A DNA stretch of 64,000 bases from Methylotenera versatilis 7. Lineage in GTDB: Bacteria > Pseudomonadota > Gammaproteobacteria > Burkholderiales > Methylophilaceae. Below the pieces are notes generated by a model, which was given only the letters and a program-made list of their open reading frames with translations, did not search any database and was not told the DNA's origin. The translations under genes were made by a program, and so were the position numbers. The stretch lies in contig NZ_JUGF01000002.1 in NCBI RefSeq assembly GCF_000799165.1, forward strand, positions 434,001-498,000, given 5' to 3'. This document shows positions 24,493 to 31,646 of the stretch, in pieces. The stretch's first letter is position 1, and each line of letters begins with the position of its first letter.

Positions 24493-25812
24493 TTAATGCG
24501 CACTCATGTGCTGTGCTTCAATTTTAGGATAAACCCGCACCAGCAACACACGTGGGCCGACCATTTTCTTCACCACCACTGAAAATTGGTCAAACTCAAT
24601 GCGCTGACCTTCTTCCGGCAATTCGGTTAATTTCCACAAAACCAATCCCGCAACCGTATCGGCATCGTCTGATTCGATATCAATACCCAGCGTGCGTTCC
24701 AACGTGTTGATTGACAATGAACCCTTGCCCAGCAGAGACCCATCATCTAATTTAGTCCATTCACTTTGCGATTGCCTGAATTCATCATGAATATCACCAA
24801 CCAAGGCAGACAACAAATTGTCCAATGTAATAAATCCCACTGGCGGATTATCGGGATACGCAACCACCGTAAAATGTGGCGCACCACGCTGCAGTTTTCT
24901 AAAAAGCTCAGTCGCTAATGTATTGGGCGAAACCATTTTCACCGGCCTCATCAGGCTTTGAATATCGGTAAATTGGCTGTCTTTTGTGAGCGCGATAAAA
25001 ATATCTTTAATATGAACAATACCAATCACTTGTCCATCACTCGCCACCAGCGGGTACCGGCTGTAGCGATGCTGCACGATGCGTTCCATATTCTGCTTAA
25101 AGGTTTCGTCCGCCTGCAAAGCGATGGCTTCATGAAAAGGGTGCATCAGATCTGACACGGCTAACTCTCTAAAATCAATCGCCTGCGCCAGCACTTTCCA
25201 TTCTGATGAGCTGAAACTTTCATTGGGATGCGAACTACGCAAAATAAGCTTCAATTCCTCATTGGAATATTGCACCTCATGCCCGGCTTTGTTTTTTAAC
25301 TTTAAGACATTAATGATCATATTTGAGCTTTTGTTTAATACCCAAATAGCAGGGAACATTAACCAGTAAAATCCATACAATAATGGCGCTGTCCACAAGC
25401 TCACACGTTCTGCCATGCGGATAGCCAATGTTTTAGGTACTAATTCACCTAGCACAATATGCATATAAGAAATGGTAAAAAAGGCGACGACAAACGCAAT
25501 GCCGTGAATAAGTTTTTGACTTTCCACCCCAACGCTGACTAAAGCTGGCTCAATTAATGCCGCAAAGGCAGGTTCACCCACCCAGCCTAAGCCCAGCGAT
25601 GCTAACGTGATTCCCAGCTGACAAGCAGATAAATATGCATCTAAACTGCCATGTACTTTGGCCAGCATTTTGCCACGCCAGCCTAAATTATTTGCAATGG
25701 CACGTACGCGCGTGCTACGAAGCTTGACTAGTCCAAACTCCGCTGCAACAAAAAAACCATTCAACAGAACTAGTAGTACGGCGAGAAAAATTAAAAACAG
25801 ATTGGCGCTCAT
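24493..25812 (-). CDS. CNNM/CorC-type membrane protein with CBS pair
   Basis: 439 residues. N-terminal DUF21/CNNM membrane domain (1-190; about four hydrophobic segments, AAEFGLVKLRSTRVRAIA, YLSACQLGITLASLGLGWVGEP, VLGELVPKTLAI), a CBS pair (about 210-335; RYSRYPLVASDGQVIGIVHIKD and FTVVAYPDNPPVGFITLDNL) and a C-terminal CorC_HlyC domain (about 350-430, ending VLLVRVYP). Known: the family is linked to magnesium/cobalt efflux or polyamine export; older names call it hemolysin-like without toxin activity. It stands alone between yebC (99 bp away) and the DMT exporter gene. Confidence 0.87.
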   Translation of the reverse strand: MSANLFLIFLAVLLVLLNGFFVAAEFGLVKLRSTRVRAIANNLGWRGKMLAKVHGSLDAYLSACQLGITLASLGLGWVGEPAFAALIEPALVSVGVESQKLIHGIAFVVAFFTISYMHIVLGELVPKTLAIRMAERVSLWTAPLLYGFYWLMFPAIWVLNKSSNMIINVLKLKNKAGHEVQYSNEELKLILRSSHPNESFSSSEWKVLAQAIDFRELAVSDLMHPFHEAIALQADETFKQNMERIVQHRYSRYPLVASDGQVIGIVHIKDIFIALTKDSQFTDIQSLMRPVKMVSPNTLATELFRKLQRGAPHFTVVAYPDNPPVGFITLDNLLSALVGDIHDEFRQSQSEWTKLDDGSLLGKGSLSINTLERTLGIDIESDDADTVAGLVLWKLTELPEEGQRIEFDQFSVVVKKMVGPRVLLVRVYPKIEAQHMSAH

Positions 25813-26036
25813 GGCTGGTAAAAGTACTTTTTATTATGCAAATAACAGCCTTCAAGTTTAACATGAAGTGGTTATTCTTAAATGACAGCTACAAAGCAGG
25901 CTGATTAATATAGCGAATAGGCGCGATGGATACTTGTTAAATGCTTAATTAAGACAGATAGTCTAGTTAAATTCTTGGTAAAACTTCTGACTTAACCTTT
26001 TATTTAACCTAATTTGATTGGTTAAGTTTTGAATCA

Positions 26037-26957
26037 CTAGCTGTCTTGCGCCATAGCTGGTTCTATCGGTTTATGTTGACGAATGCTGATATAAGAAATG
26101 GTGACGAGTGACAAGCCGATTAATAGCATGCCAATTGTTTCCATACGATCAGGCACTTCGTTTAGCTGTATCCAAGCTGCTATTACGCCAATCACAGGCG
26201 CCAACATAGATGCCATGCTGGCCACGCCTGCAGGCAAACGTTGCAGCGCATATAACCATAATAACCAAGCCAATGCACCACTTAAAAACACGTTAAACAA
26301 CACCGAGCCAATAAAATAACCAGTCCATTGAATCGGCGGTGCAGGTACGATAAAGGCAATTGCCAACATCGGCACTGAGCCTAGCAACATTGGCCAAGCG
26401 CTTAAGTTTAGCAAATCCAAATTCGGGCGACGCTGATGCAGTTTTTTAGAAATAATCGCCGATAACGCCCATGAAACGCCTGAACATAAGGCCAAAAACA
26501 TGCTGAATCCATCTGCCTTGATATGCAGCGGATCAAAAATCAGCACCATGCCAAATATTCCGGAGAATACTGCCAACCATTGCCAGCCTTGCACTTTTTC
26601 ACCCAACATTGGCCATGCGAATAACATCACCCAAAATGGCATGGTGTAAGTCAAAACAGCAGTTTTGCCTGCGCCACCTTCTACCAGCGCCCATACCAGC
26701 AACCCTGTAAAGCCAATTGTTTGCAGCAAACCCAGCACTAGCATGGTGGGAAACTCTTTTAAGCCCATTGGTCTTTTAGTGAAGTACATCACCACAAACA
26801 ACACAATTCCGCCAAAAAAAGTACGTATCGCGGCAAACTGAAAAGGCCCTGCATATTGCAGCGCGCTTTTCATCACCACCCAGTTATAACCCCAAATAAT
26901 GGTTAATATCAGCAGCGCGATAAACGCGCGAATAGTCACTTTTGTGCTGTTTTGCAT
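26037..26957 (-). CDS. EamA/DMT-family permease
   Basis: 306 residues with ten predicted helices arranged as two EamA repeats: the first starts at LIWGYNWVVMKSALQYAGP, the second at FLALCSGVSWALSAIISKK. Short charged C-terminal tail. Known role: the family exports metabolites or amino acids; the substrate cannot be assigned. It is the last of three same-strand genes (MarR, SnoaL-like, permease; gaps 41 and 84 bp), so it may be under the MarR regulator. Confidence 0.82.
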   Translation of the reverse strand: MQNSTKVTIRAFIALLILTIIWGYNWVVMKSALQYAGPFQFAAIRTFFGGIVLFVVMYFTKRPMGLKEFPTMLVLGLLQTIGFTGLLVWALVEGGAGKTAVLTYTMPFWVMLFAWPMLGEKVQGWQWLAVFSGIFGMVLIFDPLHIKADGFSMFLALCSGVSWALSAIISKKLHQRRPNLDLLNLSAWPMLLGSVPMLAIAFIVPAPPIQWTGYFIGSVLFNVFLSGALAWLLWLYALQRLPAGVASMASMLAPVIGVIAAWIQLNEVPDRMETIGMLLIGLSLVTISYISIRQHKPIEPAMAQDS

Positions 26958-27041
26958 ACGTTTTTATACCTTATTTGCGCGCTGTAGTTTTAATAGGCTT
27001 AAATTTATCGACTGGAATTTGACTGTATTTTAATTAATGCA

Positions 27042-27419
27042 TTAATTCCAAATATGCGTTACTGCTTTCCAAACACCATCAGCTTGTTTGCGATAAACAA
27101 GATGCACATTGCCACCAAAAGTTTGGCGCACACCCTCTGCATCAATCATCGCGCCAGCCCAATTACCACGTTGATAGGCTAAATTGCCATCGGCTACTGC
27201 CTCAGTCAATGTAAGTTTATGATCAATAACACCTGCTTCAATCAAACCTGCAAAAAATGCCTGAATTGCTTCCGCACCAACAACTGGCGCACCAGCCGGT
27301 GCCGGCATTACTGTTGCGTTTGCATCATATAATTGCGCAATATCTGCTGGTTTTTTTGCATTAAATGCCTGGTCAAACTTTGCGTTGATTGCTGTTATTT
27401 CTGCTTGAATATTGCTCAT
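27042..27419 (-). CDS. SnoaL-like / DUF4440 small protein
   Basis: 125 residues in an NTF2-like fold: AEITAINAKFDQAFNAKKP, AQLYDANATVMPAPAGAPVVG, VHLVYRKQADGVWKAVTHIWN. The pattern matches DUF4440/SnoaL-like proteins that often have no proven reaction. No catalytic residues could be named with confidence. It lies between marR and the permease gene and probably shares their transcript. Confidence 0.75.
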   Translation of the reverse strand: MSNIQAEITAINAKFDQAFNAKKPADIAQLYDANATVMPAPAGAPVVGAEAIQAFFAGLIEAGVIDHKLTLTEAVADGNLAYQRGNWAGAMIDAEGVRQTFGGNVHLVYRKQADGVWKAVTHIWN

Positions 27420-27460
27420 TTGATTACTCTCTTTTCAAAAATATTGATATTAACTTGGGG

Positions 27461-27964
27461 TTAAATAAGTGCAGGAATACCTTTATGGATTATTCCTAAT
27501 AACTGCTGAAGCTGCACGCGCTTGTCTTCATCTAAAGCCTGCATACACTGTCTTAAACGCCGATAGTAATCCGGCATCACTACGTCCAATTTCGCCTGTC
27601 CTGCGCTGGTTAATTGTATTTTTACGCTACGTCTATCTTCTTTGGCAAATACTCTGGTCACCAAACCATGCTGTTCTAAGCCGTCCAACAATCCAGTCAT
27701 GCTTGCGCGCTTTACACCTAACTTGTCTGCCAAAATGGATGGCGTAGAAATTCCTGACTCTTCGCGCATTAACAAAATTAGCACCCACCAACGCCCTTGC
27801 AATAAATCGTGTTTACTTAAGCACGCATCCAATGCAAGTGATAAATCAGTCGCCACACGCAGCAAATATAAAAAGCCAGATATCGCCGTCACATCCGCAT
27901 CAGGATAACGGTCAGCGAACTTGTCTAATATTTCGGGTGTTGGAAGGTCTCGTAATTGCAGCAT
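27461..27964 (-). CDS. MarR-family transcriptional regulator
   Basis: 167 residues. Helical dimerisation ends flank a winged helix-turn-helix: GISTPSILADKLGVKRASMTGLLDGLEQHGLV (recognition helix at RASMTGLLDGL), followed by the wing FAKEDRRSVKIQLTSAGQAKL, with the family's D-x-R-S/R motif. Known role: ligand-responsive repressor of neighbouring genes. A perfect 20-bp palindrome at 27978-27997 lies 14 bp upstream of its start, so autoregulation is likely. Downstream genes are SnoaL-like and a DMT permease. Confidence 0.88.
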   Translation of the reverse strand: MLQLRDLPTPEILDKFADRYPDADVTAISGFLYLLRVATDLSLALDACLSKHDLLQGRWWVLILLMREESGISTPSILADKLGVKRASMTGLLDGLEQHGLVTRVFAKEDRRSVKIQLTSAGQAKLDVVMPDYYRRLRQCMQALDEDKRVQLQQLLGIIHKGIPALI

Positions 27965-27977
27965 AGTTAGATATATT

Positions 27978-27997
27978 ATAGTTAGCTAGCTAACTAT
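27978..27997. promoter_or_regulatory. perfect 20-bp palindrome, probable MarR operator
   Basis: ATAGTTAGCTAGCTAACTAT is its own reverse complement. A further half-site ATAGTTAG lies at 27963-27970, overlapping the marR start codon. The palindrome lies between marR and the divergent CBS gene (starts 131 bp apart). Length and symmetry fit MarR-family sites. Confidence 0.7.
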
Positions 27998-28095
27998 GTC
28001 AACAACTTTATTGTTATTGATTTATTTATGGCCTTAGATATTGGCTAAATTATTTATCGGAGTATATTTAAACAGCTAACTCGCTGGAGAAGAAC

Positions 28096-28527
28096 ATGAA
28101 AACTTTACAACAAGTGTTAAACGATAAGAAGCATAAAGAGATCATTAGCATCGCGCCCAATCGCCCTGTCTTTGATGCGTTAGTTATCCTGGCTGAGTAT
28201 AAGATCGGCGCCTTAGCTGTGGTACAAGATGGCAGATTAGTCGGTATTTTCTCAGAACGGGATTACGCGCGCGAAGTGGTATTAAAAGGCCGCTCATCCA
28301 AAACGACCCAAGTAGCGGAGGTCATGACGCAAAAGGTAATTACAGGTCAACCTAACGATTTAGTTGAAGCAACACTGAGCATGATGAGTGAAAAGCGTAT
28401 TCGCCATTTGCCGGTGATGCATGACAAAATGATACTAGGCATGTTGTCGCTGGGCGATTTGGTGAAAGAGACAATTGCCTATCAGCAACGCTTAATCAAA
28501 GAGCTAGAGCAATATATTTGTGGCTAA
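28096..28527 (+). CDS. CBS-domain protein
   Basis: 143 residues made almost only of two CBS motifs: about 15-70 (VFDALVILAEYKIGALAVVQDGRLVGIFSERDYAREV) and 80-135 (DLVEATLSMMSEKRIRHLPVM then GMLSLGDLVKETI). Long quotations are avoided; the key elements are the GALAVV strand, SERDYAR and the S-L-G-D-L segment that bind adenosyl ligands. Known: stand-alone CBS pairs sense AMP/ATP/NADH or SAM. The start ATG at 28096 has GGAGAAGAAC just upstream. Divergent from marR, so possibly under the same palindrome. Target enzyme unknown. Confidence 0.85.
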   Translation: MKTLQQVLNDKKHKEIISIAPNRPVFDALVILAEYKIGALAVVQDGRLVGIFSERDYAREVVLKGRSSKTTQVAEVMTQKVITGQPNDLVEATLSMMSEKRIRHLPVMHDKMILGMLSLGDLVKETIAYQQRLIKELEQYICG

Positions 28528-28720
28528 AACTTAAGATTTCTAACCTAATTAATGACACTAGGCTCATGAAAATACGTAAGTGGAGTTAATGCCAAACTGT
28601 AGGTATTTAACTAAACACCGCGCGCATAATGCAGTCATACAAACAAGCAACGAATTAAAGAATTTTATTTATGTTTGTTGTGAATTTGAATGTGTACTTA
28701 ATTTTAAAAGGAGATTTATC

Positions 28721-28792
28721 ATGTGGACAACACCAGCAGCTACAGAAATGCGTTTTGGTTTTGAAGTGACTATGTACGTCATGAATAAATAA
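28721..28792 (+). CDS. pqqA: PQQ precursor peptide PqqA (orphan)
   Basis: A 23-residue peptide. Start ATG at 28721 is preceded by AAAAGGAGATTTATC, a strong ribosome-binding site at good spacing. The peptide opens MWTTPAATEMRFGFEV and carries Glu15 and Tyr19 in E-V-T-M-Y, the two residues that become the PQQ skeleton. Known role: ribosomally made precursor cross-linked by PqqE and trimmed to pyrroloquinoline quinone, the cofactor of methanol dehydrogenases. No pqqB, C, D or E is within the window. A terminator follows 20 bp later. An in-frame open stretch upstream (from 28580) has no ribosome-binding site and is not family-like. Confidence 0.92.
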   Translation: MWTTPAATEMRFGFEVTMYVMNK

Positions 28793-28811
28793 GCCAGAAT
28801 TAAGTCATTTC

Positions 28812-28840
28812 AAAAAGGGAGCAATTGCTCCCTTTTTTAT
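28812..28840. terminator. bidirectional terminator between pqqA and yjbQ
   Basis: AAAAAGGGAGCAATTGCTCCCTTTTTTAT: a perfect stem GGGAGCAATTGCTCCC with A-run before and T-run after. It ends pqqA on + and the convergent yjbQ (stop at 28851) on minus. Confidence 0.9.
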
Positions 28841-28850
28841 TTAACCAAGC

Positions 28851-29270
28851 CTAGTCGCCAATAATCTTAACCAGCACGCGCTTTTTACGTCTGCCGTCAA
28901 ACTCGCCATAAAATATCTGTTCCCAAGGCCCAAAATCCAAGCGGCCTTCGGTAATCGCCACCACCACCTCACGCCCCATAATCTGGCGCTTCATGTGCGC
29001 ATCGGCGTTATCTTCGCCCGTATCGTTATGCCGATAGTTGCTGATTGGTTCATGCGGCGCAAGACGCTCAAGCCATTGCGTGTAATCGTGATGCAATCCA
29101 CGCTCATCGTCATTAATAAACACGCTGGCAGTAATATGCATGGCATTCACCAAAACCAAACCTTCGCGTACACCACTTTCTCGCAAGCATTCGTTAATCT
29201 GCTCGGTGATACGAATAAATGCCACGCGTGTTGGCGGATTAAACCAAAGTTCTTTACGATAGCTTTTCAT
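28851..29270 (-). CDS. YjbQ-family protein (secondary thiamine-phosphate synthase)
   Basis: 139 residues, normal for UPF0047. Seen: the H-x-T-A-S-V-F-x-N-D motif ([21 protein letters not shown], around residues 44-64), [18 protein letters not shown] around 79 and [29 protein letters not shown] quoted here in parts: the [12 protein letters not shown] block and E-F-D-G. Known: E. coli YjbQ has weak thiamine-phosphate synthase activity in vivo; its main role is unclear. Monocistronic, convergent with pqqA. Confidence 0.86.
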   Translation of the reverse strand: MKSYRKELWFNPPTRVAFIRITEQINECLRESGVREGLVLVNAMHITASVFINDDERGLHHDYTQWLERLAPHEPISNYRHNDTGEDNADAHMKRQIMGREVVVAITEGRLDFGPWEQIFYGEFDGRRKKRVLVKIIGD

Positions 29271-29354
29271 ATTTTGTTCCTTAATTTTCCTATTACTGCG
29301 TCAATTTTAGCACTGCAAGCTATTAACACAGATGACATTAATCATTTTTTGGCA

Positions 29355-29383
29355 TAAAAAAGGCTTCTCAAAAGAAGCCTTTT
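29355..29383 (-). terminator. terminator of the SoxYZ-like carrier gene
   Basis: AAAAAAGGCTTCT, loop CAAA, AGAAGCCTTTTAA. The stem is GGCTTCT/AGAAGCC extended by A-T pairs; on the minus strand a T-run follows. It lies 30 bp past the stop at 29413. Confidence 0.85.
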
Positions 29384-29412
29384 AACCAGGGCTTTACATG
29401 CAATTTTGATGG

Positions 29413-30222
29413 TTAACTTTTCACTTCAACCACATGTGTAAAGCTTTTCCCCTCATTATCAGTCGCCAGCACTTCTAATTTACCCGGCTCTTTTGGTACA
29501 AAATTAAATTTAAAATAAGGATCTTCCGCTGTGCCAACGCCCACATCTACTGTCATCACAGGTTTACCATTGTAAGTAAATTCGGTTTTTTTAATATAAA
29601 AAGCCGGTACATATCCTTGCGAAACCAAATCGCGCTGCAAGCCAGTGCGCATCACGTGTTTGATATTAAATGTAGCTGGCGTTGCCGCGCCAAATTTTGC
29701 TGGCGTTTCTACATTCATTTTAATTTTACCCGCCACTGCCCGGATTGCCACTTCGTCATTCTCTACCGCACCACCACAACCGCCAGCTGCACGTACTTCA
29801 CGTGAAGCTAAATACAATTTTCCGTCCGCTGTTTCGCCCACCAAGCGCACAAAACCGTCAGTCTCAAAACGAATCCGTGTCGATAAATGAAAATCGCCCA
29901 GTGCATCCGTTAAATGATAAGTCGCAGTTAGTGGAATAGGATTTGAATCTACGAAAACATACACCTTTTTAATGGCCACACCATTCGCTGCTGCATTATC
30001 AATCGTATACGTCACGGGCACCTGCGCGCCACTTTCAGCACGGCGTGGCGCATCAATCTTCATAAAAGTCACTTCTTGCATATCGCGTTTTGCAAAAAAC
30101 GCTTCTTTCATCACAGGCCATAATTCTGGGTTGGATTCAGCAAAAACAGGCAGACTGAAAACCAATAGAATAGTGCATCTCAGGGTATGCTTTAAAAAAT
30201 TATTATTGAATAACTTGTTCAT
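29413..30222 (-). CDS. quinoprotein dehydrogenase-associated SoxYZ-like carrier protein
   Basis: 269 residues from ATG at 30222, chosen because GGGGA lies eight bases upstream; an ATG at 30237 would add five residues. A signal peptide ends at SLPVFAES. The N-terminal SoxY-like half (VTFMKIDAPRRAESGAQVPV, VDSNPIPLTATYHL) ends at REVRAAGGCGGAVEND, where GGCGG is the carrier-cysteine motif; the C-terminal SoxZ-like half has HVMRTGLQRDLVSQG and GVGTAEDPYFKFNFVP. Known: the fused SoxY-SoxZ family co-occurs with PQQ alcohol dehydrogenases in methylotrophs; in Sox systems SoxYZ carries sulfur intermediates on that cysteine. Role here is unknown. It has its own terminator and no Sox gene beside it. 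Confidence 0.88.
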   Translation of the reverse strand: MNKLFNNNFLKHTLRCTILLVFSLPVFAESNPELWPVMKEAFFAKRDMQEVTFMKIDAPRRAESGAQVPVTYTIDNAAANGVAIKKVYVFVDSNPIPLTATYHLTDALGDFHLSTRIRFETDGFVRLVGETADGKLYLASREVRAAGGCGGAVENDEVAIRAVAGKIKMNVETPAKFGAATPATFNIKHVMRTGLQRDLVSQGYVPAFYIKKTEFTYNGKPVMTVDVGVGTAEDPYFKFNFVPKEPGKLEVLATDNEGKSFTHVVEVKS

Positions 30223-30357
30223 TTTTACATTCCCCATATTTGCAATACGACTTGCGCACTACATTACTGGCAATAACGCTTGGTTGATAGTTTGGATTAG
30301 AAAACGTAATTTAAGTTTTATTCAAATTGCTGTATGTGACCGACATCACACAATTGA

Positions 30358-30783
30358 TTATTGGTTCGGATCGCCAGAAGGTCGCATGACATAATCAGGA
30401 TTCCAAAATTCTTCAAAATTCAGTTCCACGCCATTACCCGCCGGGTCTTTTAAATTAATCTGCCGCACGCCATTAGCCAGAATACGTGTGGTGAATGGCA
30501 CATTATTTTTGGTTAAGTGCGCTTCCATTGCAGGCATATCAGTGCAGGTAAAAGACACATGATCATAAGTACCATGCACATTGAGTTGTGGCGGCGTGGC
30601 GGTTTTATATTCCGCCAGATGCACCACATCGTTATTGCCAATATACAGCCAATAACCATAAGTAGTACTCGCCACACGTTTACCTACCGTTAAGCCAAGA
30701 ATATCGCAATAAAAATCACGCAGCTTAAACATGGTCTCGCGGTCAGTGCGGAAATTAACGTGGTTGATTTCGGTAAGTGGCAT
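30358..30783 (-). CDS. VOC (glyoxalase/bleomycin-resistance fold) protein
   Basis: 141 residues. The start MPLTEINHVNFRTDRE (ATG at 30783, five bases past the Mrr stop) is typical; a TTG at 30807 would overlap the previous gene. Seen: FYCDILGLTVGKR near 24, LNVHGTYDHVSFTC near 67 and a C-terminal LKDPAGNGVELNFEEF, giving metal-ligand His and Glu positions of the VOC fold. Known: metal-dependent lyases, isomerases or dioxygenases; no substrate can be assigned. Likely cotranscribed with the Mrr gene. Confidence 0.82.
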   Translation of the reverse strand: MPLTEINHVNFRTDRETMFKLRDFYCDILGLTVGKRVASTTYGYWLYIGNNDVVHLAEYKTATPPQLNVHGTYDHVSFTCTDMPAMEAHLTKNNVPFTTRILANGVRQINLKDPAGNGVELNFEEFWNPDYVMRPSGDPNQ

Positions 30784-30788
30784 TTTAT

Positions 30789-31643
30789 TTATATACTTTC
30801 GAACCAAGATTCATCAATAGTTATCTTTTCAACAAGCTCAATCTTCATTCCTAATTCAAGCTCTCTAAGCTTGTCAGCTAACTCATCACCATCAACCAAA
30901 TCAATTGGTGGAGCACCGTCTCTGGTGGCTTCTTTAAGTGCTGCAGCCGTGAATGTTCCTGTGGTAATAAAAAGACCTTTGTCAGCCCTGCCTACCATCG
31001 CCCCACGAAAATCTCTAATTTCACTTGCCCCTACTGAACCCTTATAGCGCTTACATTGAAATAACACGTGAAAACTCATAAAACCATTAATTCGAGCAAT
31101 GCCTTTACCATCTATGCCGCCATCACCTGTTTTTCCAGTGACCTCAACCTGAACAAAACCTGACTCTCTTAAAAGTCTTTGAATAAGCCGCTCAAAAGCT
31201 GACGGGTCTAGTTTTTGCGTAAGTACGACTGAAAGCTGTTGCTTCCATGAGGCCTCTTCAACAGCTTCAATTAAAACATCATTGATTTGCAATTGTTCAT
31301 TATTTTGTTGTATTTTATCTAAGCCTCTAACATACGTAACGACTTCAAGAGGACTAAATACTGGATTATTACGCGCTTTTTCTGTTAAAGCCCAAACACC
31401 TCTGCTAGAGTTTTCAAGAAAACCGAATTTTTTTAAATAAGTTCTTGCCCATGCCAATCTATAACCAATTTCTGTTTGGCTGCTTTTTTCTGGGTCATGG
31501 AGTTGATTAAGTATATTCTCTGAAAATTTAGTTATCTCTATGACTTTTGAATAAATCTCTTCAATTGAACCCGAACCACCAAGCTCATTTAACGCACCGA
31601 CTAGTGGAATCATCAACTCATCAAAAGAAGGTAACTTATTCAT
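30789..31643 (-). CDS. Mrr-type restriction endonuclease (type IV)
   Basis: 284 residues. N-terminal winged-helix domain (SFDELMIPLVGALNELGGSGS, IGYRLAWARTYLKKFG) and a C-terminal Mrr_cat nuclease domain (about 150-265). The PD-(D/E)xK centre is visible as GDGGIDGKG followed by VLFQCKRYKGSVG, i.e. Asp and the Q-x-K pair, and a GLFITTGTFT strand. Known: E. coli Mrr cleaves methylated DNA without a partner methylase; it is 304 residues. No methylase or specificity gene is nearby. It begins 3 bp after aspS ends, so it is read from the aspS transcript. Could also be a DNA-repair nuclease. Confidence 0.85.
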   Translation of the reverse strand: MNKLPSFDELMIPLVGALNELGGSGSIEEIYSKVIEITKFSENILNQLHDPEKSSQTEIGYRLAWARTYLKKFGFLENSSRGVWALTEKARNNPVFSPLEVVTYVRGLDKIQQNNEQLQINDVLIEAVEEASWKQQLSVVLTQKLDPSAFERLIQRLLRESGFVQVEVTGKTGDGGIDGKGIARINGFMSFHVLFQCKRYKGSVGASEIRDFRGAMVGRADKGLFITTGTFTAAALKEATRDGAPPIDLVDGDELADKLRELELGMKIELVEKITIDESWFESI

Positions 31644-31646
31644 TTT

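Noticed and set aside
28580-28720. Upstream in-frame extension of pqqA to 70 codons
   Set aside because: No ribosome-binding site before 28580, and the extension has no PqqA-like sequence; the start at 28721 has a near-perfect one.
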